A stretch of DNA of 64,000 nt from Teichococcus coralli (GCF_009829925.1 NZ_SNVJ01000017.1:1-64000); one strand, 5' to 3'; positions 35,199 through 44,496 are shown, counted from the stretch's first letter. A program made the numbers and translations. Notes: generated by a model from the letters alone, not told the origin.

Positions 35199-37136
35199 CT
35201 AGGCCGCCAGTCCCCGGTTGCGCAGCAGCGCGGCCGTGCTCGGCGGCCGGCCGCGGAAGGCGATGTAGAGCTGCATCGGGTCCCGCGTGTCGCCGGCGCC
35301 GAGCAACTGCCGCAGCCGTGCGGCGATGGCAGGGTCGAAGGCATCGCCAGCGGCCTCGAAGGCCTCGAACCCGTCCGCGTCCAGCACCTCCGACCAGAGG
35401 TAGGAGTAGTAGCCGGCGGCATACCCGCCCCCGGCGAAAAGGTGTTGGAAATGCGCCGGGCGATGGCGCGGGCCGACCTCCGGCGGCATGCCGGTGCGCG
35501 CCAGGAAGTCCCGCTCGAAGGCCTCGATGTCGAGGCCTTCCGGCGCGGGGTGGCGTTGCAGCGCCATGTCGATCAGCGCCGAGCCGGTGTACTCCACGCT
35601 GGCGAAGCCCTGGTTGAAGTTGCGGGCGGCGAGCAGCCGCTCGATCATCCGCTCCGGGATCGGCGCGCCGGTTTCGTGGTGGCGCGCATAGCGGCGCAGC
35701 GTCTCCGGCAGCGCGATCCAATGCTCGTAGATCTGCGAGGGCAGCTCGACGAAGTCCCGCCGCACCGAGGTGCCGGACTGCGCGGGGTAGCGCACCCGGC
35801 TGAGCAGCCCGTGCAGCGCATGGCCGAACTCGTGGAACAGCGTCTCGGCATCATCGAAGCTCAGCAGCGTCGGCGTGGAACGAGCAAAATTGTTGTTGTT
35901 GACGACGATCGGCGAGACCGGCTCGTCCATCGCCTCCTGGTCGCGGTAGCTGCTCATCCAGGCGCCGGAGCGCTTGTCGGGCCGCGCAAAGGGATCGGCG
36001 AGGAACAGGCCGACATGCCCTTCCGCGTCGCGCACCTCGTAGATGCGCACGTCCGGGTGGTAGGCCGGCAGGTCGGGGCGTGGCACGAAGCTCAGGCCGA
36101 AGAGTCGCGAGGCCGTGTCGAAGGCGGCCTGCTGGACGTTCTCCAGGACGAGGTATTGCTTCAGCGCGGTCTCGTCGAGGTCGTAGTCGGCGCGGCGCAC
36201 CTTCTCGGCGTAGTAGCGCCAGTCCCAGGGTTGCAGCGGCCCCTCCAGGCCTTCGGCCCGCGCCATCTCCAGCAGCCGGTCGCGCTCCGCCGCCGCCTTG
36301 CGCCGGGCGGGCTCCCACACCTCGGCCAGCAGCCCCTCCGCCGCCTCCACCGAGCCCGCCATGCTGTCGGCCAGGCGAAACTCGGCGAAGCCGGGATAGC
36401 CCAGCAGCTTCGCGCGCTCGCGCCGCAGCGCCAGGATCTCCGGGATCAGCGGGCGGTTGTCATGCGCGCCGGGATGCGTGCCGCGCGCCACCCAGGCCGC
36501 ATGCGCCGCCTGCCGCAGGTCGCGCCGGGCGGAGAAGGTCAGGAAGGGCTCGATCAGCGAGCGCGACAGGGTGATGGCGTAGCCCGAGAGGCCTCGCTCC
36601 GCCGCCGCCTCGGCCGCGCCGGCGCGCAGGAAGTCCGGCAGCCCGTCCAGCTCCGTCTCGGCGAGCGGCAGGTGCCAGGCCTTCTCGTCATGCAGCACGT
36701 TCTGGCCGAAGGCGGTGTGCAGCACCGCCAGCCGTTCGGTGATCGCGGCCATCCGCGCCTTGCCCGCCGCGTCCAGCGCCGCGCCGCTGCGGATGAAGCC
36801 GAGATGCGTGCGCTCCAGCAGCCGGCGCTGGTCCTCCGCCAGGTCCAGCGCATCACGTTGCGCGTGCAGGGCGTCGACGCGCGCGAAGATCGCCGGGTCC
36901 AGCGCCACCCGCATTCCGTGCTGGGCGAGGCGCGGCGACCAGTCGCGGTCCAGCGCCTCGATCGTGTTGGCGAAGCTGGGCGCGGCCGGATGGGCGCCGA
37001 TGGCGGCGATCTCGTCCAGATGCGCCCGCATCGCCTGCTCGAAGGCGGGCGGGAAATGCTCGGGCCGGATGGCGTCGAAGGGCGGCAGGCCGAAGGGCGT
37101 GGTCCAGGGGGCGAGGAGCGGATTGTCAGCGGTCAT
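35199..37136 (-). CDS. M3 family zinc metallopeptidase
   Basis: A 645-residue cytosolic oligopeptidase of the thimet/oligopeptidase A/Dcp family. The zinc motif HEFGHALH is at residues 435-442, preceded by FDDAETLF; the downstream ARNFNQGFASVEYTGSALID and the late HFQHLFAGGGYAAGYYSYLW are conserved in the family. It degrades short peptides. No signal peptide is seen. The convergent SDR gene ends 20 bases away. It could use peptides delivered by the nearby importers, but that is only proximity. Confidence 0.94.
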   Translation of the reverse strand: MTADNPLLAPWTTPFGLPPFDAIRPEHFPPAFEQAMRAHLDEIAAIGAHPAAPSFANTIEALDRDWSPRLAQHGMRVALDPAIFARVDALHAQRDALDLAEDQRRLLERTHLGFIRSGAALDAAGKARMAAITERLAVLHTAFGQNVLHDEKAWHLPLAETELDGLPDFLRAGAAEAAAERGLSGYAITLSRSLIEPFLTFSARRDLRQAAHAAWVARGTHPGAHDNRPLIPEILALRRERAKLLGYPGFAEFRLADSMAGSVEAAEGLLAEVWEPARRKAAAERDRLLEMARAEGLEGPLQPWDWRYYAEKVRRADYDLDETALKQYLVLENVQQAAFDTASRLFGLSFVPRPDLPAYHPDVRIYEVRDAEGHVGLFLADPFARPDKRSGAWMSSYRDQEAMDEPVSPIVVNNNNFARSTPTLLSFDDAETLFHEFGHALHGLLSRVRYPAQSGTSVRRDFVELPSQIYEHWIALPETLRRYARHHETGAPIPERMIERLLAARNFNQGFASVEYTGSALIDMALQRHPAPEGLDIEAFERDFLARTGMPPEVGPRHRPAHFQHLFAGGGYAAGYYSYLWSEVLDADGFEAFEAAGDAFDPAIAARLRQLLGAGDTRDPMQLYIAFRGRPPSTAALLRNRGLAA

Positions 37137-37242
37137 GCCCGGAATCGGGGCAGAAGGGCAGGCTCCGGTCAAGCGCCGGCGGGTGCCGCCACCCACGGCG
37201 CACGCGAGCGTGCGGCGCGGGGGCCGCTGGTCCGGGCGGGCC

Positions 37243-38571
37243 TCAATCCGGGAAGAAGCGGTTCGCCGGGCGCGGCAGGCCGAGGTGGTCGCGCAGCGTC
37301 CGCCCCTCATAGGCGCGGCGGAACAGGCCACGCCTTTGCAACTCCGGCACCACCTGCCCGACGAAGTCGTCCAGCCCGCCGGGCACATGGGAGAACATCA
37401 CGTTGAACCCGTCGCAGGCCTCGCTCAGCAGCCATTCCTCCATCTGGTCGGCGATGCTGGCGGCGGTGCCCACCATCGCCAGCCCGGCATAGCCGCCCAG
37501 CCGCTGCGCCAGTTGCCGCACCGTCAGCCCTTCCCGCTGCGCCAGGGCGATGGCGCGCTCCCGCCCGCTGTGGCTGGCGTTGCTGGGCGGGATTTCCGGC
37601 AGCGAGCCGTCCGGATCGAAGCGCGAGGCGTCGTGGCCGAGCGCGATGGAGAGCGCGGCGATGCCGCTCTCGTAGTAGACGAGGCTGTCCAGCCTGGCCC
37701 GCTTGGCGCGTGCCTCCTCCGGCGTCCCGCCGACCACGACAAAGGCGCCGGGCAGGATCTTCAGCTGCTCCGGCGCGCGGCCGAGCGCCGCCAGGCGACC
37801 CTTCACGTCGCGGTAGAAGCGCTGCCCGTCCGCCAGGGTGGGCGTGGCGGCGAAGATCACCTCGGCGGTCTCGGCGGCGAGCTGGCGCCCGGCCTCGGAG
37901 GCGCCGGCCTGCACGATCACCGGCCAGCCCTGGATGGGCCGCGCCACGTTGAGCGGGCCACGCACCCGGAAGTGCTCGCCCCGGTGGTCCAGCACGTGCA
38001 GCCTGTCCGGGTCGAAGAACAGGCCCTGCTCCTGGTCTCGGAGGAAGGCGTCGTCGGCCCAGCTGTCCCACAGCCCCGTCACCACGTCGAAGAACTCGCG
38101 GCCACGACGGTACCGCTCCCCGTGCTCGACATGCTCCTCCAGCCCGAAGTTCAGCGCCGCGTCGGGGTTGGAGGTGGTGACGACGTTCCAGCCAGCACGG
38201 CCGCCGCTCAGGTGATCGAGCGAGGCGAACTTGCGGGCGACGTGGTAGGGCTCGTTGAAGGTGGTCGAGGCGGTGGCGATCAGCCCGATCCGCTCGGTCA
38301 CCGCCGCCAGCGCCGGCAGCAGCGTCAGCGGGTCGAAGGAGGTGACGGTGTGGCTGCGCTTCAGCGCCTCCATCGGCATGTTCAGCAGCGCCAGGTGGTC
38401 GGCCATGAAGAAGGCGTCGAAGCAGCCCTGCTCCAGCGTCTGCGCGAAGCGCTTCAGGTGCGCGAAGTTGAAGTTGGCGTCGGGGAAGGCGCCGGGGTAG
38501 CGCCAGGCGCCGGTATGGATGGTGGTCGGGCGCATGAAGGCGCCGAGGTGGAGCTGTCGCGACGCGGCCAT
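37243..38571 (-). CDS. LLM-class flavin-dependent monooxygenase (NtaA/SnaA/DszA group)
   Basis: A 442-residue FMN-dependent monooxygenase of the bacterial luciferase-like superfamily. Group features are LHLGAFMRPTTIHTGAWRYP at the start, FFMADHLALL, WNVVTTSNPDAALNFG and VIVQAGASEAGRQLAA. Such enzymes oxidise nitrilotriacetate, EDTA, dimethyl sulfide or dibenzothiophene sulfone, using reduced FMN from a separate reductase, which is not seen here. It is divergent from an esterase-type hydrolase by 131 bases, so the two may share control. Confidence 0.91.
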   Translation of the reverse strand: MAASRQLHLGAFMRPTTIHTGAWRYPGAFPDANFNFAHLKRFAQTLEQGCFDAFFMADHLALLNMPMEALKRSHTVTSFDPLTLLPALAAVTERIGLIATASTTFNEPYHVARKFASLDHLSGGRAGWNVVTTSNPDAALNFGLEEHVEHGERYRRGREFFDVVTGLWDSWADDAFLRDQEQGLFFDPDRLHVLDHRGEHFRVRGPLNVARPIQGWPVIVQAGASEAGRQLAAETAEVIFAATPTLADGQRFYRDVKGRLAALGRAPEQLKILPGAFVVVGGTPEEARAKRARLDSLVYYESGIAALSIALGHDASRFDPDGSLPEIPPSNASHSGRERAIALAQREGLTVRQLAQRLGGYAGLAMVGTAASIADQMEEWLLSEACDGFNVMFSHVPGGLDDFVGQVVPELQRRGLFRRAYEGRTLRDHLGLPRPANRFFPD

Positions 38572-38702
38572 GGGAGGGCTCCGGTGGCAAGGGGAGGCCA
38601 GAAGCTGCGCCCGCCGCCCCGCCGCGTCCAGAGCCGCCCTCCCCGAGTTGCGCTCCCGGCCCGCAGGCGTTGAATGGCGGGGCACAGCAGGACGGATTCG
38701 CC

Positions 38703-39665
38703 ATGCCCGACGCCCAGACCGACCCCCGCACCGATCCCGAGATGGCCGCCTTCCAGGCGATGATGGACGCGCGCGCCAAGGACTTCCCGCCAATCCGGAT
38801 GGAGCGCCCCTTCGACGCCGCCCGCGCCAGCAACGACGCGCTGAACCTGACGCTCGGCGGCGGGCCCGGGATGGCGGAAAGCCGCGACATCTGGCTGCCG
38901 GTGCGCGGCCGCCGCATCGCCTGCCGGCTGCACCGCCCCGTGGCCGCCGAAGGCCCGATGCCGGTGCTCATCTACCTGCATGGCGGCGGCTGGGTGTGGA
39001 ACAGCATCGACACGCATGACCGCACCATGCGCCAGTACGCCGCCGCCTCGGGCTGCGCCGTGCTCGGGCCGGACTATGCGCTGAGCCCGGAGGCGGTTTT
39101 TCCGCAGGCGCTGGAGGAATGTGCGGGCGTGGCACGGCTGGTGGCCGCGCGCGGCGGGGAATGGGGGCTGGATGCGGCGCGCATGGTGCTGGGCGGCGAT
39201 TCCGCCGGCGCCAACCTCGCCCTCGGCGCCGCCCTGCTGCTGCGCGAGCAGGCGCCGGAGGTCACGCTGCGCGGCCTGCTGCTCGGCTATGGCGTCTATG
39301 ACAGCCGCCTCGACACCCCCTCATACGAGGAGTTCGCCACCGGCTACGGCCTGACGCGGGAGCGGATGCGCTTCTACTGGGATGCCTATGCGCCGCAGCA
39401 GGCGGACCGCTTCAATCCCTTCGCCGCGCCGCTGCGCGCCGACCTGCGCGGCCTGCCGCCCGTGCACATGACGCTGACCGAGCTGGACGTGCTGGCCAGC
39501 GAGAACTTCGCCATGGCCGAGCGGCTGCGCGCGGCGGGCGTGGCGGTGGAGGAGGCGCTGTTCCCCGGCACGGTGCACGGCTTCCTGCGCGCAGGCGGGC
39601 ATGTGGGCGCCGCCGACCGGGCCTTCGCCAAGGCGGGCGAGTGGCTGCGGCGCGTCGCCGCCTGA
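38703..39665 (+). CDS. Alpha/beta hydrolase, HSL family esterase
   Basis: A 320-residue hormone-sensitive-lipase-type esterase. The oxyanion motif is YLHGGGWVW, the nucleophile elbow GGDSAGANLALG, the acid LTELDVLASEN and the catalytic His GTVHGFLRAGG. All catalytic elements are present and no signal peptide is seen. Substrates are usually short-chain esters or lactones. It is divergent from the flavin monooxygenase and followed by a strong double hairpin. Confidence 0.92.
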   Translation: MPDAQTDPRTDPEMAAFQAMMDARAKDFPPIRMERPFDAARASNDALNLTLGGGPGMAESRDIWLPVRGRRIACRLHRPVAAEGPMPVLIYLHGGGWVWNSIDTHDRTMRQYAAASGCAVLGPDYALSPEAVFPQALEECAGVARLVAARGGEWGLDAARMVLGGDSAGANLALGAALLLREQAPEVTLRGLLLGYGVYDSRLDTPSYEEFATGYGLTRERMRFYWDAYAPQQADRFNPFAAPLRADLRGLPPVHMTLTELDVLASENFAMAERLRAAGVAVEEALFPGTVHGFLRAGGHVGAADRAFAKAGEWLRRVAA

Positions 39666-39668
39666 GCC

Positions 39669-39732
39669 GGGAGGGGCGCTGCCCCTCCCACGCCCGCCCC
39701 GCCAGGACCCTGGCCAAACCTGTAGTTTGGCC
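39669..39732. terminator. Two-hairpin bidirectional terminator
   Basis: Two perfect hairpins lie between convergent genes. GGGAGGGGC (39669-39677) pairs with GCCCCTCCC (39681-39689) around GCT. GGCCAAAC (39712-39719) pairs with GTTTGGCC (39725-39732) around CTGTA. Position and symmetry fit termination from both sides, though T-runs are absent. Confidence 0.6.
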
Positions 39733-39759
39733 TGGACCTCCCATCCGCTGGCGGCGCCC

Positions 39760-41361
39760 TCAGGCGCGCCGCACCCCCCAGGAATAGGGCATGCTGCCCT
39801 GCACGAAGCCGGTGAGATCCGTGCGATAGGCGGTGCGGGAGACGAACTGCCCGAGCGGAATGGTCGCCACCTCGTCCTGCGCCATCTTGTTGATCTCGTC
39901 GGCTAGGTTCTTGCGCGTGCCCTCGTCCGGCGCCTCCAGCCAGGACTGGATCATCGCCTCGATCTTCGGGCTGCTGAACCAGCCGAACCAGCCCTGCCGC
40001 CCCGTGCCCTTCACCAGCGAGGAAACGCCGGGATTGGCATAGGCCATGGCCGAGCCATAGGTGTGGAAGATGCTCCAGCCGCCCTTCTCCACCGGCTCCT
40101 GGCTGGCGCGGCGCTGCACCACCGTGCCCCAGTCGGTCTCCGCCAGCTCGACATTCATGCCGAGCCGCTGCAGCACGTCCGCGGTGAGCTGCCCGTGCGG
40201 GCCGATCAGCGGGAAGTCGGTGGGGTTGATGATGACCACCTTTTCGCCGGCATAGCCGGATTCCGCCAGCCTCGCCTTGGCGCGGTCCAGGCTGCGCGGC
40301 GGCCGCGCCAGCTCCGAGAGGTCCTCGGTGCCATAGGGCGTGCCGCAAGGGAACAGGCTGTGGCACTCCCGCCAGAGCGACTTGTCCTGGCCGATGGTGA
40401 CCTGCATGTAGTCGGGCTGGTTGACGGCCAGCGCCACCGCCTGCCGCACCTTCAGCTTGTCGAAGGGGGGGTGCAGGTTGTTCAGCCGCATCAGGCTCAG
40501 GAAGCCTGCGGGGAAGAGCGTGTCGAGCTTGATGCTGCGGTTGCGCTGCAGGATGGGCTGGAGGTCGTTCAGCGGCTGCTCGAGCCAGTCCACCTCGCCC
40601 GCCTGCAGCGCCGCGGCGGCGGTGGCGGGATCGGGCATGATGTGCCACTCGACACGGTCGAAATGCGCCACCTTGCCGCCGCTGGCCCAGTCCGGCGCCT
40701 CCTGGCGCGGCTGGTAGCCCTCGAACCTGGTATAGACCGCCCGGCTGCCGGCGACGAACTCGTCCGCCTTGAAGCGGAAGGGGCCGGAGCCGACGATTTC
40801 CTTGAGCTGGGTGTTGGCGTCGGTCTTCGCCACCCGCTCCGGCATGACAAAGGCGACGTTGGCGTCCGGCTTGGCGATGGCGTCCAGCAGCATCGGGAAG
40901 GGGCGGGTCAGGCGGATCTCCACCGTGCGGTCGTCCGCCGCGCCCCATTTCTCCACCACCTTTGCCAGCAACTGCCCGAAGGGGTCGCGCTTGGACCAGC
41001 GCTCCAGGCTGGCGGCGGCATCGGTGGCGCGCACCGGCTCGCCGTCATGGAACTTCAGCCCCTCGCGCAGCCGGATGCGCCAGACCCGGCCGTCATCCGA
41101 GACGGTATGCCCCTCCGCCATCTGCGGCTGCGGCTTCTGCGCGCCGTTCACCGCGTAGAGCGTGTCGTAGATGTGGTAGCCGTGCATCTGGGTGACGATC
41201 GCCGAGGTCCAGATCGGGTCGAGCGCCGTCAGATTGGCCTGGGGAACGAAGCGCAGCGTCCCGGCGCGGCTGTTCTGGCCAAGGGCGGGCCTGGCGAGAG
41301 AAGGCAAGGCGAGGGCGAGACCGCCCAGCCCGGCCCCCTGGAGGAGCGTGCGGCGTTGCAT
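39760..41361 (-). CDS. ABC transporter substrate-binding protein (orphan)
   Basis: A 533-residue binding protein of the dipeptide/nickel family. It has a Tat-like signal (MQRRTLLQGAGLGGLALALP, then ARPALGQ), the start strand TLRFVPQANLTALDPIWTSA, the motif GLKFHDGEPVRATDAAASLE, and KLKVRQAVALAVNQPDYMQV. No permease or ATPase gene accompanies it, so it must use another importer or act as a receptor only. A GGAAGGAAA site precedes the ATG. Confidence 0.92.
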   Translation of the reverse strand: MQRRTLLQGAGLGGLALALPSLARPALGQNSRAGTLRFVPQANLTALDPIWTSAIVTQMHGYHIYDTLYAVNGAQKPQPQMAEGHTVSDDGRVWRIRLREGLKFHDGEPVRATDAAASLERWSKRDPFGQLLAKVVEKWGAADDRTVEIRLTRPFPMLLDAIAKPDANVAFVMPERVAKTDANTQLKEIVGSGPFRFKADEFVAGSRAVYTRFEGYQPRQEAPDWASGGKVAHFDRVEWHIMPDPATAAAALQAGEVDWLEQPLNDLQPILQRNRSIKLDTLFPAGFLSLMRLNNLHPPFDKLKVRQAVALAVNQPDYMQVTIGQDKSLWRECHSLFPCGTPYGTEDLSELARPPRSLDRAKARLAESGYAGEKVVIINPTDFPLIGPHGQLTADVLQRLGMNVELAETDWGTVVQRRASQEPVEKGGWSIFHTYGSAMAYANPGVSSLVKGTGRQGWFGWFSSPKIEAMIQSWLEAPDEGTRKNLADEINKMAQDEVATIPLGQFVSRTAYRTDLTGFVQGSMPYSWGVRRA

Positions 41362-41446
41362 GGCTGTTTCCTTCCCTGTTCCCGTCAGCGGGTAGGGCGA
41401 GGCTAGGCAGCGCGGCGCAGGAGGGTCAAGGCACAGCGGGGAGTTG

Positions 41447-41850
41447 GCTCTCCAGCCACACCTTGCCCGGCAACGTCGAGAACCTGGTCATCACCGGCAC
41501 CTCCTGGACCGCCGGCACCGGCAACGCGCTGGCCAACCGCATCATTGGCAACGACAGCCCCAACACCCTCGACGGCCGCGCCGGCAACGACGTGCTCACC
41601 GGCGGCGGCGGCAACGACACCTTTGTCATCGCCAAGGGCATGGGCCACGACGTCGTCACCGACTTCGAGGGCGCCGGCCGCAGCGGCGGCGACACCCTGC
41701 TGCTCAGGGCTTCGGCGCCGGCGCCACCCTCACCCGCGAGCAGGGCTTCGTCTTCGCCATCCACGCCGCCGACGGCTCGACCGAGCACGTCACCCTCCAA
41801 GGCGTCGCCTCCCTCGCCCAGGGCGACGACCGTTCAGCCCGAACCGCGCG
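41447..41850 (+). pseudogene. C-terminal fragment of an RTX calcium-binding protein
   Basis: The reading SSHTLPGNVENLVITG, then GNALANRIIGNDSPNTLDGR and AGNDVLTGGGGNDTFVI, is the end of a hemolysin-type nonapeptide-repeat protein, including the calcium-binding GGxGxD pattern. No upstream part of the gene exists: a minus-strand ABC gene begins 86 bases away. Near 41700 homology jumps to another frame (GFGAGATLTREQGFVFAIHA, TLQGVASLAQGDD), so it is also frameshifted. It is the stranded 3' end of a secreted repeat protein, left by deletion or rearrangement. Confidence 0.75.
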
Positions 41851-42023
41851 CATCCGACGTACCGGCGACGAGAGGAAGGGGGAAAAGGCGAGGCCTCTTC
41901 TCCCTTTCCGCAGCCTGGCCGATCGCGCGGCAAATTGTCCCACAAGGGCGCCGGGGTGGGGCGACGTGGAGGGTGCCCATTGCTAGGAAGGAGGTGTCAG
42001 CGCTCTCCAGCCGCAGGACCCTG

Positions 42024-42866
42024 GTGCACGAACTTTCCCAGCCTCCCGCCCCGCAGGACCTGCTCCGCCCGGTTGCCCGACTGCTGCGCCCTCTGGTGCG
42101 CCTGCTGATCCGCAGCGGCGTGACCTTTCCGATCCTGGCGGAACTGCTGCGCACGCTCTATGTCCAGGTGGCCGCCGAGGCGCTGGAGCGGGAAGGCGCC
42201 CGCAGCGACAGCCGCATCAGCCTGCTGACCGGCGTCCATCGCAAGGAGATCCGCCGGCTGCGCGAGCAGGGCGAGGCGCGCACCGAAGTGCCGGCGGTGG
42301 TGACCGTCGCCAGCCAGGCCATCGCGCGCTGGCTGGGCCTGCCGCAATACACGGATGCGGCCGCCCGCCCCCTGCCGCTGCCCCGCACCGCGCCGGCCGG
42401 CACGCCCTCCTTCGAGGCGCTTGTCGCCTCCGTCACCACCGACGTGCGGCCACGCGCGGTGCTGGACGACTGGCTGAGCCAAGGCCTTGTCTCGCTCGAT
42501 GCCGATGGCCGGGTGGTGCTGAAGCAAGGTGCCTTCCTGCCACCCCCCGGCAGCGCGGAGCAGCTCTACTACTTCACGCGGAACCTGCGTGACCACCTGG
42601 CGGCGGCCAGCATCAACGTGGCCAGCCCCAAGCCGCCCTTTTTCGAGCGTGGGCTGCACTATGACCGGCTGCCGCCGGAGCTGGCCGCGCGGCTGGAGGC
42701 GCAGTGGCGCGCGGCGGGGCAGCAGATGCTGGTTGAGCTGAACCGGCAGGCCCTGGCCTGGCTGGACGCCTCCGGCGAGGAATCCCCGGGAACCCCGACG
42801 CGGCGGGTCAACCTCGGCGTCTATGTTTATGCCGAGGATGAGCCGCCGGCGGCCGCGGCACGCTAG
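42024..42866 (+). CDS. DUF6502 family protein
   Basis: A ~280-residue protein of the DUF6502 family: LLRPLVRLLIRSGVTFPILA, then a helix-turn-helix-like SRISLLTGVHRKEIRRLREQ, and a C-terminal part ending GLHYDRLPPELAARLEAQWR. The early segment suggests DNA binding, so a regulatory role is possible but undemonstrated. The start is uncertain: GTG 42024 fits the usual family length, while GTG 41994 directly abuts an AGGAAGGAG. The DUF5666 lipoprotein follows after two bases, and this pair recurs in many proteobacteria. Confidence 0.83.
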   Translation: MHELSQPPAPQDLLRPVARLLRPLVRLLIRSGVTFPILAELLRTLYVQVAAEALEREGARSDSRISLLTGVHRKEIRRLREQGEARTEVPAVVTVASQAIARWLGLPQYTDAAARPLPLPRTAPAGTPSFEALVASVTTDVRPRAVLDDWLSQGLVSLDADGRVVLKQGAFLPPPGSAEQLYYFTRNLRDHLAAASINVASPKPPFFERGLHYDRLPPELAARLEAQWRAAGQQMLVELNRQALAWLDASGEESPGTPTRRVNLGVYVYAEDEPPAAAAR

Positions 42867-42868
42867 CC

Positions 42869-44107
42869 ATGCGCCCTGCCCCCTTCCTGCTGCTGGCCCT
42901 GCTGGCCGGCTGCGCGCCCGCCCTTTCCGGTCTCATGCCGCCGGCGGCGGAGGCACCCGCCCTCTGCCAGGCTGGCCCTGACGGCGGCCCGCCCGGCCCC
43001 CTCGCCGATCGCGCCCCTTTCTTCAGCGGCGAGGATGGCGAGGATCGCGGCATCGGCGGAACCGGCATCAGCGGCACCGTCTCCGGCTTCGCCAGCATCT
43101 GCGTCAACGGGCTGGAAGTGCAGTACGACACTGCCGGCAGCGGCCTGCATGTCGGCGACCGGGTGGTGATCGAGGCGAGCGGCTCCGGGGAGCGGCTCAC
43201 GGCACACAGCGTCGCGGTGCGGCATGAGGTATCCGGCCCCGTGGAGGCGGCCGGGCCTGGCGGCGTGCTGCAGGTGGCCGGGCAGCGGGTCCTGGCTGGC
43301 CAGGCTGCCGGCGCGGCATTCTTCCCAGGCCTGGGGGAATGGGTGGCGGTGAGTGGCTTCCGCCGGCCGGACGAAGCCATTCTCGCCACCCGGATCAGCC
43401 GTCGCGCGCCCGGGACGGTGCTGGTGCGAGGGACCGCCACGGTCGGGCAGGATGGCTGGAAGGTGGCGGGCCTGCGCCTGCATGCGCCCCCCGGCTTCTC
43501 CCGCTGGACCGGGCCGGTCACCCTCCGCGGCACCTATGCCAGCGGCACCCTCGAGGTCGAGCAGGCGAGACTGGACCTGCTGCGTGCCAACCCGGCCCTG
43601 CGCTTCGGCGCCGCGCAGCGACTGGTGCTCGAAGGCTATGTTTCCATCCAGGATGGGCAGCTGGCCCTGGGCGCGTTGCGGGCTCCACTCGCCGCAACGC
43701 TGCGCCTGCCCGACGTCTCCGGCGAATGGGCCGTGGTGGACCTGCGGCGCCAGCCGGATGGCGGCTTCATCGCCGTTGACCTCCGCCAGCAGGGCGACGG
43801 CCACGCTGGCGCTGCGCCGCCACAGGGCGTGCCAGGCGGCCGTTTCGGCGCTCCACGGTCCAGTCACCCGCAGGGGGCGCAAGCGCGGCACGGGCACGCA
43901 CCGCCGGTCGAGACGGGCGGCGGCCTGGCTGGCCATCGGGGTGACGCCGGCGGCGCCGACGGCCCGCATGACAGGGGCGCCCGATCGGCGGGGGGAGGCG
44001 GTGGGGGGAACGAAGGCTTCGGCGGCTTTGGTGCCGCGGGTGGCTTTGGCGAAGGTCCTGGCGGCGGCCTGGGGGGAGCCGGAGGGGGGCCAGGAGGGCC
44101 ACGCTGA
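42869..44107 (+). CDS. DUF5666 lipoprotein with Gly-rich tail
   Basis: A 412-residue exported lipoprotein: the lipobox LLALLAGC gives lipidation at Cys15. The body contains repeated small beta domains of the DUF5666 type (GISGTVSGFASICVNGLEVQ, GDRVVIEASGSG, TVLVRGTATVGQDGWKVAG), each resembling an OB-like barrel. From about residue 310 the sequence becomes low complexity and ends in a run of Gly with scattered Phe/Pro/Asn. The tail may be disordered surface material, or the frame may have slipped near 43800. Function is unknown; it pairs with DUF6502. Confidence 0.82.
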   Translation: MRPAPFLLLALLAGCAPALSGLMPPAAEAPALCQAGPDGGPPGPLADRAPFFSGEDGEDRGIGGTGISGTVSGFASICVNGLEVQYDTAGSGLHVGDRVVIEASGSGERLTAHSVAVRHEVSGPVEAAGPGGVLQVAGQRVLAGQAAGAAFFPGLGEWVAVSGFRRPDEAILATRISRRAPGTVLVRGTATVGQDGWKVAGLRLHAPPGFSRWTGPVTLRGTYASGTLEVEQARLDLLRANPALRFGAAQRLVLEGYVSIQDGQLALGALRAPLAATLRLPDVSGEWAVVDLRRQPDGGFIAVDLRQQGDGHAGAAPPQGVPGGRFGAPRSSHPQGAQARHGHAPPVETGGGLAGHRGDAGGADGPHDRGARSAGGGGGGNEGFGGFGAAGGFGEGPGGGLGGAGGGPGGPR

Positions 44108-44202
44108 CTTTTTGGCCGCGCCTTTCTCCTCACGAGGAGGGGCGGCCCTGCGTATCGGTACGGTTAGGGGAAAATCAGGCCTTCGGCATCATCGGCATGG
44201 CC

Positions 44203-44496
44203 TCACGCCGAGCCCGGAACCGCCTCCTCCGCCCAGGCGAGCAACCCGCCGCAGGCCGGGCAAGGCGCCGTGCCATAGCGGTCGCAGATGCAGAGGTCGC
44301 CGCCGCAGTAACAATCCACCACGCCTGTGTTGAGGCAGGCATCGCACCAGAGCGGCGTCGTGCTGGCGCGCGCCTGCAACGTCTTCCACAGGCCGGCCGC
44401 ATGGCCCGGCCGCGCCGGCTCCGGGCGGTCGGGCCTGTCGCTCTCGGCCCGCGCCAGCCCTGGCGCGGACGTATTCCCGATACGTCGGCTTCTCAT
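44203..44496 (-). CDS. Small Cys-rich zinc-ribbon-like protein
   Basis: A 97-residue protein whose second half carries nine Cys in the pattern CDACLNTG, CYCGGDLCICD, CPACGG, resembling the paired zinc knuckles of DnaJ-type Cys-rich domains. The N-terminal half is Arg/Pro-rich and probably disordered. A GAGGA site stands five bases before ATG 44496. No family name is known to me. It is isolated, converging with the DUF5666 gene, and could bind zinc and protein or nucleic acid. Confidence 0.65.
   Translation of the reverse strand: MRSRRIGNTSAPGLARAESDRPDRPEPARPGHAAGLWKTLQARASTTPLWCDACLNTGVVDCYCGGDLCICDRYGTAPCPACGGLLAWAEEAVPGSA

Noticed and set aside
34638..37406. A 922-codon plus-strand open frame
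   Set aside because: It is the complement of the M3 metallopeptidase gene, which has the HEFGH motif and full family homology; the plus reading is low-complexity.
41447..41850. RTX repeats considered as a complete small calcium-binding protein
   Set aside because: It has no start with a ribosome site and the C-terminal part lies in another frame, so a truncated pseudogene is more likely.
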